A DNA stretch of 64,000 bases from Bacillota bacterium. Its GTDB lineage: Bacteria > Bacillota > Clostridia > Lachnospirales > Lachnospiraceae. Numbering within the stretch: the stretch's first letter is position 1; each line of letters starts with the position of its first letter. Positions 27,058 through 35,258 of this stretch are shown one piece after another. The stretch lies in NCBI GenBank assembly GCA_023418475.1, contig JAEZZO010000016.1:1-64000 (forward strand). The letters are read 5' to 3'. The translations under genes and the position numbers were made by a program. The notes below the pieces were generated by a model that worked only from the letters and a program-made list of their open reading frames with translations, was not told where the DNA came from and did not search any database.

Positions 27058-27174
27058 CCGGCGGATACCTTTTTTCTCTTTCATTTGACCATTTTCACCT
27101 ATTCTTTAATACGTAAAGTAAAACGGGTTCAGGTAGTCTATGGTAAAGAGATAAGGGCATCTGCCGGATTTTTT
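27058..27174 (+). terminator. Long-stem intrinsic terminator after the calcium pump
   Basis: CCGGCGGAT (27058-27066) pairs with ATCTGCCGG (27159-27167, one wobble), followed by ATTTTTT. Within it CTCTTT pairs with AAAGAG, ACCAT with ATGGT and ACCT with AGGT, giving a branched stem of more than 100 nt. It is unusually long for a simple terminator. Confidence 0.8.
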
Positions 27175-27211
27175 AAGTTTCACTGTATAAGATCCTACGT
27201 TGTATTAACTA

Positions 27212-27562
27212 TTATAGGATAATTCCTGCCATTGCTGCAGCTATACTGCATATAACGGAAAATATATAATAGAACATAAAAGTACGCTTCATTCCTATTT
27301 TTATCAACGATACCGTCTCATAATGAAAAGTGGAAAATGTAGTAAACCCACCCATCAATCCGGTTCCGAGAAAGATTCTCCAGGAATCATCTGCATGATA
27401 ATGTATTATGATACCCAGTAAAAAAGATCCTGTAATATTAATGATAAATGTAGCCAGAGGAAAATGCTTCTTCCATTTACTCTTCACCCAATCCGTAAAG
27501 AAAGCGCGTATTGCAGCACCAATTCCGCCGCCTATACCAACCAGTATAATATGAATTAACAT
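27212..27562 (-). CDS. crcB: Fluoride ion channel CrcB/Fluc, subunit 1
   Basis: A 116-residue protein with four membrane segments. It shows GIGGGIGAAIRAFF, the polar Asn in TFIINITGSFLLG, and the GTGLMGGFTTFSTF signature whose phenylalanines line the fluoride path. Fluc channels are dimers; here two crcB genes lie 4 bp apart, so a heterodimer is likely. GAGGGAAG lies some distance upstream of the ATG at 27562, within the end of the preceding gene, so translation is probably coupled. Confidence 0.95.
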   Translation of the reverse strand: MLIHIILVGIGGGIGAAIRAFFTDWVKSKWKKHFPLATFIINITGSFLLGIIIHYHADDSWRIFLGTGLMGGFTTFSTFHYETVSLIKIGMKRTFMFYYIFSVICSIAAAMAGIIL

Positions 27563-27566
27563 GCTA

Positions 27567-27956
27567 TTATTCTTCCCTCGTAGTATATTGATGTAGCATA
27601 TAGTTACTCATTCGTACACTGACTGATGCCGCGGCAAACCCACCAGCAAGGCTAAAAAACAAATAGAGGAACACTGCTTTATAATCACCTTGCAACATAA
27701 GATTAATACAATCTATTGAAAAAGCTGAAAATGTAGTAAACGCTCCTATAAAGCCGGTTCCCATGGCTATTACCAACTCTTCCGAAATAATACCTCGTTC
27801 CCGGACATATATAAAAACAAAGGGTAATAAGAAGCATCCCACTATATTTACAATTAAGGTACCCCAAGGAAAAGTATCAAGAAGGGTTAATCCGATAGAA
27901 TATCGGCATATGGCACCTGCCATACCAAAAGCACTAATAAGGATATACTTTTTCAA
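27567..27956 (-). CDS. crcB: Fluoride ion channel CrcB/Fluc, subunit 2
   Basis: A 129-residue partner channel: AFGMAGAICRYSIGL, VNIVGCFLLPFVF, and GTGFIGAFTTFSAFSID, with four hydrophobic segments. The start codon is TTG at 27956, supported by AGGAGTTG 9 nt upstream. The short extra C-terminal tail (NYMLHQYTTREE) is charged. I looked for the crcB fluoride riboswitch upstream (27957-28192) and saw no convincing match, so control by fluoride is not shown by the sequence. Confidence 0.94.
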   Translation of the reverse strand: MKKYILISAFGMAGAICRYSIGLTLLDTFPWGTLIVNIVGCFLLPFVFIYVRERGIISEELVIAMGTGFIGAFTTFSAFSIDCINLMLQGDYKAVFLYLFFSLAGGFAAASVSVRMSNYMLHQYTTREE

Positions 27957-28192
27957 TTTTTATCAACTCCTAATCCATTGTATTTATGTGTTCTTCCTGG
28001 ATGAAACCGGCAGATAGGACAAAGAAAGTCTAATTTCTCCTGATATCATGATAATTAATCGAACGACTAAACCTCTTAACAACAATGAAACAGAATTCAT
28101 TATAAAGGATAATATAACATAAATCAATCTTTAGTCATCCCTTCCGAGTTAGTTTGCCCAGAATCACTTTCATATTACATACCATTACTTTA

Positions 28193-28957
28193 TTACTGGT
28201 TCATTCCTGTATAAATTAAAATAGCCTCCCTTAAAAAAGCTGCCAGTCCTGGCTGCTTTTTATCATAATACTGCCTAAAACGTTCGTCCTCTACATATAG
28301 ATTAGAAACTCCCGCATGTGCTTCTTTGCTGTAGTTATTCCATGTGAAGGATAACCATTGTCTGTGAAGGTCAGCCGTTCTCTGCGCCAGTATCCCAGCG
28401 GGATCACCGGTTTTAAGAGCTTCCTCCAGGGTAGTAAGAACCTCCTGCTCCAGCTTTGCAAAACGCTCATACTCTTCCTTGGTCATATTAAGAATTTTTT
28501 GATTTGATTGATTTACCTGCTCTTCACCGTATTTTTCTCTGATTTCCTTCCCGTATTTCTTTTCGTTGTCCTCTACCAGCTTATCTTTAAATCCGTTAAA
28601 CTTTTCTTTATCATCCATTTTACTAAGTCCTTTCTTTGCATCAATCGTTTTCATTACGTTTTCAATTAAAAGTTCTAATTGCTGCTTCTGATTAAGGAGA
28701 TTTGTTAAATGTTCCTGCAATGCTTTCATCTCATCAAAGGACGTTTGCAGCAGAATATTCTTGATGGTATCCAGACTGACACCCATTTCACGGTAAAACA
28801 TAATCTGCTGCAGCTGATCCACTTCCCTTTCACCATAAATCCGGTATCCGGATGAATTCATTCTTGCCGGCTTAAGAATTCCAATTTCATCATAATACCG
28901 TAGTGTCCTGGTACTGATATCTGCCAGTTCTGCTAATCTTTGCACTGTATATTCCAT
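28193..28957 (-). CDS. MerR-family regulator with TipAS-type antibiotic-binding domain
   Basis: A 254-residue activator. N-terminal winged helix YTVQRLAELADISTRTLRYYDEIGILKPARMNSSGYRIY is canonical MerR; a dimerising coiled coil spans about 75-115; residues about 130-254 match the TipAS/Mta effector domain (EQVNQSNQKILNMTKEEYER, AHAGVSNLYVEDERFRQYYDKKQPG). Such proteins sense drug-like or thiopeptide molecules. AAGGA lies about 9 nt before the ATG. A promoter with a 19-bp spacer lies 53-83 nt upstream, so it likely activates itself. No efflux gene adjoins it. Confidence 0.93.
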   Translation of the reverse strand: MEYTVQRLAELADISTRTLRYYDEIGILKPARMNSSGYRIYGEREVDQLQQIMFYREMGVSLDTIKNILLQTSFDEMKALQEHLTNLLNQKQQLELLIENVMKTIDAKKGLSKMDDKEKFNGFKDKLVEDNEKKYGKEIREKYGEEQVNQSNQKILNMTKEEYERFAKLEQEVLTTLEEALKTGDPAGILAQRTADLHRQWLSFTWNNYSKEAHAGVSNLYVEDERFRQYYDKKQPGLAAFLREAILIYTGMNQ

Positions 28958-29009
28958 TTACATTTTTCCTTTCAATTATGCGAATGGAGAATTATCTCCT
29001 TTCCGGATA

Positions 29010-29040
29010 AGTGTAAGCCTTTCCGTAACGTTAATGTCAA
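29010..29040 (-). promoter_or_regulatory. MerR-type promoter with 19-bp spacer
   Basis: On the minus strand TTGACA (complement of 29035-29040) and TACACT (complement of 29010-29015) are separated by 19 bp, which includes AACGTTACGGAAAGG. An over-long 19-20-bp spacer is the hallmark of promoters that MerR proteins untwist. It lies directly upstream of the MerR gene. Confidence 0.65.
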
Positions 29041-29399
29041 GAACTATTTTTATGATTTTCTGTAAAATGAAGCACTAAATTCTTAATTACACTAGTAAAT
29101 TCGTAAAATGCTCAATTAATATGAACTAAACTCCCTTATTCATAACAATCTTCTCACCAAGTCAATTTGCAGGTCCGGTTTATGCGATATCATAATTATT
29201 CCACCTTCTTAAAAATGATTTTTCATAATATTTCTGCCTTTGTATATATTTTATCAATAAGTTCATTTCAATTATTTTACCATTTTCTGTAATGAACAGC
29301 AAGTGAAAGCATAAACCGAAAGACAAAAGTACGTATTTTTTTTTATAAATCTTACACACTGCAGTCATAATATCCAGGGCGAATTTCAGATACGAAGAA

Positions 29400-29478
29400 A
29401 AGAAGCTTAGAATTAGCAACTCCGCGCTAATTCCAAGCTTCTTATGCGTGTAAAGTTTCTTTACACATTATTTTTTTA
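29400..29478. terminator. Double stem-loop, terminators on both strands
   Basis: The first hairpin has 18-nt arms, AAGAAGCTTAGAATTAGC (29400-29417) and GCTAATTCCAAGCTTCTT (29426-29443), with one wobble or mismatch; on the minus strand it is followed by TTTTC. The second, GTGTAAAG-TTT-CTTTACAC (29448-29466), is followed on the plus strand by ATTATTTTTTT. The first would end the minus-strand transcript of the broken gene at 29539-31245. Confidence 0.8.
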
Positions 29479-29538
29479 TACATTATCTTGGTATGTTATC
29501 TATATCACTCCTGCTCACTTTATATAAATAACATCCAA

Positions 29539-31245
29539 TTATTTTACTAAAACATAATAATTAAGAATGAAGTTATTATGTTTCATCTCCTGGCATGCTT
29601 TTTTCGCTAATTCCTTATTGGAAAATTCAGCTGATACGCGGTAATAGCTGCCCTCTTCTTTTACCTCTGCATTGCTAGCTTTGTAAGTATCACGGAAGAT
29701 ATCAGCCAACAGCTTTGCATATTTTTCATTACCGACCAGACCTAATTTTACCTTTACTTCTCCTGATATCATTGATGTCTTATCAGCATTGGCTCCTTTG
29801 ATTGCAGCGGTATTAGCTGTCACTTTGTTAGCAGCTGCATCTTCCTTACCGGAAGTTTTTTGAACTGTTTTTTGCTTTGGAACATATTTTACTGCTAGGT
29901 AGCTCTTTCCTGCTATAACTCCATCTTTCGCACAGGGAACTACTTCACAAATCAGATATTTACCAAAGTCTTTCTTCGTAATAGCATAGCTGCTCTTAGT
30001 TGCCGAATTGATTTTCGTTTTACTCTTACCGGCTTTATTATCTGAACGATACCACTGGTATTTTGTGTTTCCTTCTTTGTCCTTATCTACATCCTGATAG
30101 ATGTAAGTTACTTTGAAAATCTTACCGGATGGATCTGCTTTCTTCATGCTCAATTTAGAAACACTTGGAGCAGTGTTTATGATACTAATAAAATTAAAGG
30201 TACTGAATTTATCAATAGTAATCTTTGCACCAAGAAGAATTCCATTATCATCATATGCTAATCTTGCCGGCAATATTTCTTTATCACCGTCACTATGTAC
30301 TACATAAACCGCTAGATTTTTAAGCACTTTTTCCCTTAATACAGGATCTTGTGGAAGTGTCAAATTCTTTGCAGAGAATAATACATCCGTTTTCTGGTTC
30401 TCATAATTTGTATCAATCTTCATTGGCGTACCAAAGATACCAACATTCTTATACTTCATGTACTTCTTAACCATCTCCGAGGACAATGTGTCTTTACCTG
30501 CTTCTTCTTTATCCACACTGTCGTTTACCGGTATTACATGAAAGTACAGATCCTTATTCTTTTAAGCCAGCTTCTTCAAACCGTCCTTAGAAAGGGTAAT
30601 CGTTGCATCCTCTGACTTAATTTCAATTTCCAGATCGGAATCTATTATCTGTTTCAAAGCCTCTGTCTTAATATTGAACTGTATTTCGTCTGCCGGATCG
30701 GACTTATCGCTATTCACATAAATAGTAAGCTTGTTAGCCGTATTTTTCTTGTTTTTCAGAGCTTCCTCTACCGTCTTCTGATCAACAGTTACAGAATCTA
30801 CAGCTTTATCATTTTCCACGGATCTGATAATATCCACAGAAGCTGCCGGAGTAGAATCAAACGTTACCTCTACCTGACGTTTCGACTTTTCATCTGTTTT
30901 ACTGCTTCCTGTATTGGATGATGTACTCGAATAAAAATGTAAGGTAGTAATTTCGCCTGCCGGGTTATCTCCGCTCGCTTTTACACGAATTTTAACATCC
31001 AGTGTACCTGTGAATACAGGAGTCTTACTACTATTATAGTTGTTCCAAGTTACTCCTCCATCTATGGAATATTCCATAGTAACCGGCTGCGGAGTTGAAC
31101 TTCTATTCGTAACGGTATATCCTACCGTAATCGCTCCCCCGGATACGGAAGTAACTGCGGATGTTCCATTTGCAAGAACAGCTGAGCTTACAAAGCATTC
31201 ATTTGCCCTGATATTCCAGGTTTCATTCGGATTTAGTCTATCGTC
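29539..31245 (-). pseudogene. Broken gene for a secreted Ig-like/SPOR-like domain protein
   Basis: One reading frame runs from 31245 to 29539 but is cut by an in-frame TAA at 30562-30564, and no start codon or ribosome binding site opens it: it begins at a stop at 31246-31248. Upstream of the ATG at 31077 the frame still encodes a plausible domain (NPNETWNIRANECFVSSAVL, then SVSGGAITVGYTVTN), so the 5' end is lost. The middle (EYSIDGGVTWNNY) resembles chitobiase/FN3-like surface modules. After the TAA, KNKDLYFHVIPVNDS and later segments continue in the same frame. The C-terminus (VKVKLGLVGNEKYAKLLADI to YYVLVK) resembles a SPOR-like repeat. Without a signal peptide or start it is probably dead; two shorter proteins (30562-31077 and 29539-30516) are possible but unlikely. 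Confidence 0.7.
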
Positions 31246-31376
31246 TTATTCTTTTATTTTTCGCACTTGACTAAGGAGCAAACGTATACTTTGCACACTT
31301 TCGCAATTGTAAATCTATCATGCACTTTGTTCCGCGCGCGCAGCTGCGCATCCTCCCAAAGGGTTTATTTCATAAG

Positions 31377-31391
31377 ACGAACTTTCCTATG
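31377..31391 (-). repeat. Post-terminator motif, copy 1
   Basis: On the minus strand CATAGGAAAGTTCGT, followed by CTTATGAAATAA. The same 15-mer occurs at 54647-54661, and a shorter form (AAAGTTCGTCTT) at 41707-41718. All three lie within about 30 nt downstream of a minus-strand terminator. Confidence 0.6.
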
Positions 31392-31401
31392 TAATAAATA
31401 A

Positions 31402-31420
31402 GCAGCCCTCACCGGACTGC
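31402..31420 (-). terminator. Probable terminator of the EAL-CBS-GGDEF gene
   Basis: On the minus strand GCAGTCC and GGGCTGC pair (one wobble) around a 5-nt loop, followed by TTATTTATTA. It starts 13 nt after the gene's stop codon. Confidence 0.65.
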
Positions 31421-31433
31421 ATCATTCAAATTA

Positions 31434-33179
31434 TTATACTATGTAACAACCTTTTTTACGTTTACTTTCCTTCTTCATTTTCGCAAGCAGCTTCGTCAGT
31501 TCATAAATATCCTGGAATTCCTTCATATGATTTTGTACCAGTACCGTAGTTAATGTCAGTAAGGGGAAACGCTCAATCTCTCCTTTACGATTAGCCGAAG
31601 TAATATATCCGTTTTTAATATCAATTGGATAATAGAATAATAAAGCATTCGTTTCAAATTGCTTTTCCAGCTCTGTGAAATACGATTGCTCCACCGCTCC
31701 CTTCATAATCACTGCGAAATCATCTCCTCCGATATGACCGATAAAATTATCTCCGATAATCGTATTCTTTAGAAGCTTCGCCAGCATCTTTAAGATCAGG
31801 TCTCCGTTTTCAAATCCATATACATCATTATATGCTTTAAAGTTATCAATATCTATGTAGGCTATACTGAAATCTTCTTTTGCTTTTATACATTCTTCCA
31901 GTTTCTGTTCTACAATTGTATTCCCCGGCAGGCCTGATAAGGGATTCACCTGCTTTGCACGATCTACTTCAATTTCCGTGGTTTTCATCAGCAAATCCTT
32001 GATTGTCACTGTTCCGATATATTTTCCGTTCTCGGTCACAACAATGAAATCATATAATCTGTCATTGGCGCGTGACATGGCAAGCGTGGATACGTTTTTT
32101 ATGTGCATATCGGAATGAACGGATAGAAAATTCTTATCCATCAACTCTGCTATCGGTTTATTCTGATATAATGAAAAGCCATAATGACCGCTCATTTTCA
32201 GTGCAAGCTTCTCACAAGAAATAATTCCCTGGACCACATCGTCTTCCACAACACACAATCCGAAGAATTCCGGATTTTGTTTGAAAATATTATAAACGTA
32301 TTGCGAAGAAACCTTAGGAGAAACAATCCCTGTATAAGAACACAGGCTTTTTATTACTGAACAGGGCCGGTTTCCTAAACTGGCAGCATTGCTTTGTTCA
32401 TAAACTTCTTCTATGTTTTTTATAATATCTTTCTCTATTTCCATCAACTTGGCAGATGGTTTTTGTATATAGTAGCCCTGGCCATATTGTACACCAAGGG
32501 TTATAAGCGTCTCCATCTCTTCTCTTGTCTCAATACCTTCCGCGATCAGACTGATATTGGATGCCTTTGACAGTTCCACCATTCCTTTTACCAATGCATA
32601 CTTCAGATGATCCATATTGATGTCCCGTATCAGCTTCATATCAAGTTTAATATAATTCGGATTAATATCACTAATCAAGTTTAATCCCGAGTATCCTGCT
32701 CCCGCATCATCAATTGCAATTTTATAGTCCTGGCTTCTGTAATGATCTATGGTAGAGAGAAATCCTCCCATATCTAATATAACGTTTCTCTCTGTTATTT
32801 CAAAAATAACATTCTGGGGTTCTATCTGAAATTGCAGCAGAAAATCACTTGTAAATCCTTTTTTAAAATTAACATCATGTAGTATATTCGGATTGACATT
32901 GATAAAAAGCTTCTTACTGTAAGGAGGTATCATAAATTTATAAGCAGCTTCCAGCGCTTTTGTCCTGCAAAGCAGCTCCAGATCCCATAATCTGTTATAC
33001 TCTCCTGCAATACCAAACAGCATGTCCGGATTCTTGATTTCACTGTCACAGGTAATGCGACTGAGTGCCTCATGTCCCAGTAGCGTTCCATTTTTCAGAG
33101 AAATAATCGGTTGAAATACTGTTTTAATTTGCTTATTATTAATAATATATTCCAAAGCTTCTTTCTGCTTATCGCTCAT
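31434..33179 (-). CDS. EAL-CBS-GGDEF cyclic-di-GMP signalling protein
   Basis: A 581-residue cytoplasmic protein with three parts. Residues about 10-240 are an EAL phosphodiesterase domain with its catalytic motifs intact: GHEALSR, FEITERN, AIDDAGAGYSG, KLD, LIAEGIE and GQGYYIQKP. Residues about 265-405 are a CBS pair (ligand binding, probably nucleotide). Residues about 415-581 are a GGDEF domain whose active-site motif is GGDDF, with D replacing the usual catalytic E. Net c-di-GMP hydrolysis is the likelier activity; GGDDF may be weak or regulatory. The start is ATG 33179 with AGAGG upstream, rather than the adjoining TTG. It is transcribed after the trp operon but separated from it by a 102-nt palindrome. 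Confidence 0.93.
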   Translation of the reverse strand: MSDKQKEALEYIINNKQIKTVFQPIISLKNGTLLGHEALSRITCDSEIKNPDMLFGIAGEYNRLWDLELLCRTKALEAAYKFMIPPYSKKLFINVNPNILHDVNFKKGFTSDFLLQFQIEPQNVIFEITERNVILDMGGFLSTIDHYRSQDYKIAIDDAGAGYSGLNLISDINPNYIKLDMKLIRDINMDHLKYALVKGMVELSKASNISLIAEGIETREEMETLITLGVQYGQGYYIQKPSAKLMEIEKDIIKNIEEVYEQSNAASLGNRPCSVIKSLCSYTGIVSPKVSSQYVYNIFKQNPEFFGLCVVEDDVVQGIISCEKLALKMSGHYGFSLYQNKPIAELMDKNFLSVHSDMHIKNVSTLAMSRANDRLYDFIVVTENGKYIGTVTIKDLLMKTTEIEVDRAKQVNPLSGLPGNTIVEQKLEECIKAKEDFSIAYIDIDNFKAYNDVYGFENGDLILKMLAKLLKNTIIGDNFIGHIGGDDFAVIMKGAVEQSYFTELEKQFETNALLFYYPIDIKNGYITSANRKGEIERFPLLTLTTVLVQNHMKEFQDIYELTKLLAKMKKESKRKKGCYIV

Positions 33180-33328
33180 CAAATAACCTCTTTCGTTTTT
33201 CTTCCATTTTAGCAGTATCTTTCCGAATCATCCTGCATGCTTGCGTCAATTTTATGTGAAATTTATAAAAAATCTGAAGAATGCTTAACTCTGGCTGCAT
33301 ATAACGTCTTGATCTCCCATAACAAGAA

Positions 33329-33430
33329 TAAGCCTACAGGCAATTTCGACATTGTACATCCGGTAAGTATTTCAGAAAAGAGTATTTTCACTTACTGGGT
33401 GTACAAGAGAGAAATTTGCCTGGAGGCTTA
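33329..33430. repeat. 102-nt nested palindrome downstream of the trp operon
   Basis: Outer arms TAAGCCT (33329-33335) and AGGCTTA (33424-33430); then AGGCAATTT with AAATTTGCCT; inner arms TTGTACATCCGGTAAGT (33352-33368) and ACTTACTGGGTGTACAA (33390-33406) with a few mismatches. There is no T-tract on the minus strand. It lies 20 nt after the last trp gene and could stabilise the 3' end of the mRNA or be a short mobile palindrome. Confidence 0.7.
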
Positions 33431-33450
33431 CTGTTGCCTGACAAAAACGA

Positions 33451-34488
33451 TTAATAATTTTTATAAGAATGTGATGCCTCAATAAATTCATTCAACTTAT
33501 CCTGGGCCATTCCACTGTCAATCATTTCTCTGGCAAGAATTACTCCATCCTTTAACGATGCCGCTTTATCCCCGGCTAATAATGCTCCGGCTGCATTCAG
33601 GATTACTGCCTGACGGCGCGGGCCCTTATTCTTTCCGGAAAAGACATCCCTTATCATTACAGCATTTGCTTCCGGAGTTCCTGTAATGATATCATTTAGC
33701 TTGCATCTTTTTAATCCTAACTCTTCCGGTGTAATCTCATAGCTTGTAATGACACCGTTCTTTAGTTCATTCACTTTTGTTTTTCCAAGCAGTGATATTT
33801 CATCCATTCCATCCTCGCCGTAAACAAACAAAGCCTTCGTGTAACCTAAGGAAGATGCTACACCGGTTACATGTTCCAAAAGTTCCGGCTTATATACTCC
33901 CATAAGGTGCCTGGTTGCTCGTGCCGGATTAATGAGAGGGCCGATAATTGTATAGAAGATTGTCTTAATGCCCAGATCCTTTTCCGGATTAATCATTTTT
34001 CTCATCACCGGATGAAACAACGGCGCATACAAGAAAGCCATTCCCACATCCTCAATCAGCTTCTCCACTCCCTTAGGACTTTGGTGGATTTCAATCCCAA
34101 GAGCCTCCAGAACATCTGCGCTTCCCGATAGGTTAATACTTGATCTACTTCCGGTCTTTGCTACCTTTATTCCGGCAGCCGCTGCAACAAAGGCTACAGC
34201 TGTAGAAATGTTAAAGGTATTTAGTCCGCCACCCGTACCACAGGTGTCCATCAGCTCTTCTGCTATGTTCGGCTTAATCTGGATACAGGTGTCTCGCATT
34301 GCGCGGGCTATCGCGGATATTTCCTCCAGTGTTGGCCCCTTCATCAGTAACGCGACCTGAAAGCTCATAATCTGAAGATCCGTCATCTCATCCTTGTGGA
34401 TGGCAATAATCGCATCATAAGCCTCTTCCCCTCTAATACTGCGTCCTTCCTGCAGTTTTTGCAATATTGCATCAATCCGGTTCATCAT
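33451..34488 (-). CDS. Second TrpD-like phosphoribosyltransferase, divergent active site
   Basis: A 345-residue member of the anthranilate phosphoribosyltransferase (glycosyltransferase family 3) fold and the last gene of the trp operon. The scaffold is intact (TFNISTAVAFVAAAAG, GSADVLEALG, GEDGMDEISL), but two PRPP/anthranilate segments differ from canonical TrpD: GTGGG instead of GTGGD, and KTGSRSSIN instead of KHGNRSVSS. The canonical copy is trpD at 38228-39235. The ATG overlaps the trpA stop (ATGA), with AAGGGAG upstream, so it is co-translated with trpA. It may act in the same step with altered properties, or on another substrate; sequence cannot decide. Confidence 0.85.
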   Translation of the reverse strand: MMNRIDAILQKLQEGRSIRGEEAYDAIIAIHKDEMTDLQIMSFQVALLMKGPTLEEISAIARAMRDTCIQIKPNIAEELMDTCGTGGGLNTFNISTAVAFVAAAAGIKVAKTGSRSSINLSGSADVLEALGIEIHQSPKGVEKLIEDVGMAFLYAPLFHPVMRKMINPEKDLGIKTIFYTIIGPLINPARATRHLMGVYKPELLEHVTGVASSLGYTKALFVYGEDGMDEISLLGKTKVNELKNGVITSYEITPEELGLKRCKLNDIITGTPEANAVMIRDVFSGKNKGPRRQAVILNAAGALLAGDKAASLKDGVILAREMIDSGMAQDKLNEFIEASHSYKNY

Positions 34489-35258
34489 TCTTGCAGGACT
34501 CCCTTCATACTTTTAACATAATCTACTACATAGGGAACGCATGTATTTCCATACTGTGCTATGATTTTCACAATAGCACTTCCTACTATCACACCGTCTG
34601 AGACAGCAGCCATATTGGCTCCCTGTTCCGGAGTGGATATACCAAAGCCTATAGCACAGGGAATATTTGTTACTTCTTTTGCCAGCTTTATCATCTCCCC
34701 TACCTCACTACTGAGAGAACTTCTTACTCCGGTAACTCCCATTGAGGATACACAATAAAGAAAACCCTCCGCGTCTTTCGCAATCATTTTAATTCTGTCT
34801 CTGGAGGTCGGTGCAATCATCGAAATCATAGTAATTCCACAGCTGTCACATAGAGGCTTTAATTCTTCCCTCTCCTCATAGGGTACATCCGGAACGATGA
34901 TTGCATCAACTCCGACTTTCCTGCAATTTTCCATAAACCTTTGCGTACCATAAGTATAGATTGGATTAACATAAGTCATGAAGGCTATTGGTACATTGCT
35001 TTTTAACCGTATTCTTTCTACCATTGTAAAAATCTTATCGGTCGTTGTACCGGCAGACAAAGCTCTGTAATCTGCCTCCTGAATGACAGGTCCCTCTGCA
35101 ACCGGATCCGAGAAGGGAATTCCCAGCTCGATCAAATCTGCACCGGCCTCAGCCATCGCAAGTACCAGCTGTTCTGTAACCGCAAGACTTGGATCACCCG
35201 CGGTAATAAATGGTATAAATGCTTTCTTATTCTGAAATGCCTCACTTATTCTACTCAT
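34485..35258 (-). CDS. trpA: Tryptophan synthase alpha chain
   Basis: A 257-residue TIM barrel that cleaves indole-3-glycerol phosphate to indole and glyceraldehyde 3-phosphate. The catalytic residues are in GADLIELGIPFSDPVAEGPVI (Glu and Asp), and SSMGVTGVRSSLSS forms the phosphate and loop 6 region. ATG 35258 is preferred: GGGGGG lies 9 nt before it and the start overlaps the trpB stop by 8 bp. It also overlaps the following trpD-like gene by 4 bp. Confidence 0.96.
   Translation of the reverse strand: MSRISEAFQNKKAFIPFITAGDPSLAVTEQLVLAMAEAGADLIELGIPFSDPVAEGPVIQEADYRALSAGTTTDKIFTMVERIRLKSNVPIAFMTYVNPIYTYGTQRFMENCRKVGVDAIIVPDVPYEEREELKPLCDSCGITMISMIAPTSRDRIKMIAKDAEGFLYCVSSMGVTGVRSSLSSEVGEMIKLAKEVTNIPCAIGFGISTPEQGANMAAVSDGVIVGSAIVKIIAQYGNTCVPYVVDYVKSMKGVLQE

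Larger units (their letters stand above)
28958..29538. other. Intergenic region between the MerR gene and the broken secreted-protein gene
   Basis: A 581-bp gap with the MerR promoter at its left and two stem-loops at 29400-29466. The open frame 29180-29419 on the minus strand has no ribosome binding site and runs into the hairpin, so it is not called. Confidence 0.5.

Noticed and set aside
27957..28192. Possible fluoride (crcB) riboswitch before the crcB pair
   Set aside because: The conserved pseudoknot and GGNGATGG-like elements could not be found by eye on the minus strand.
29180..29419. 79-codon minus-strand frame
   Set aside because: No ribosome binding site, runs into a terminator hairpin, and has no recognisable domain.
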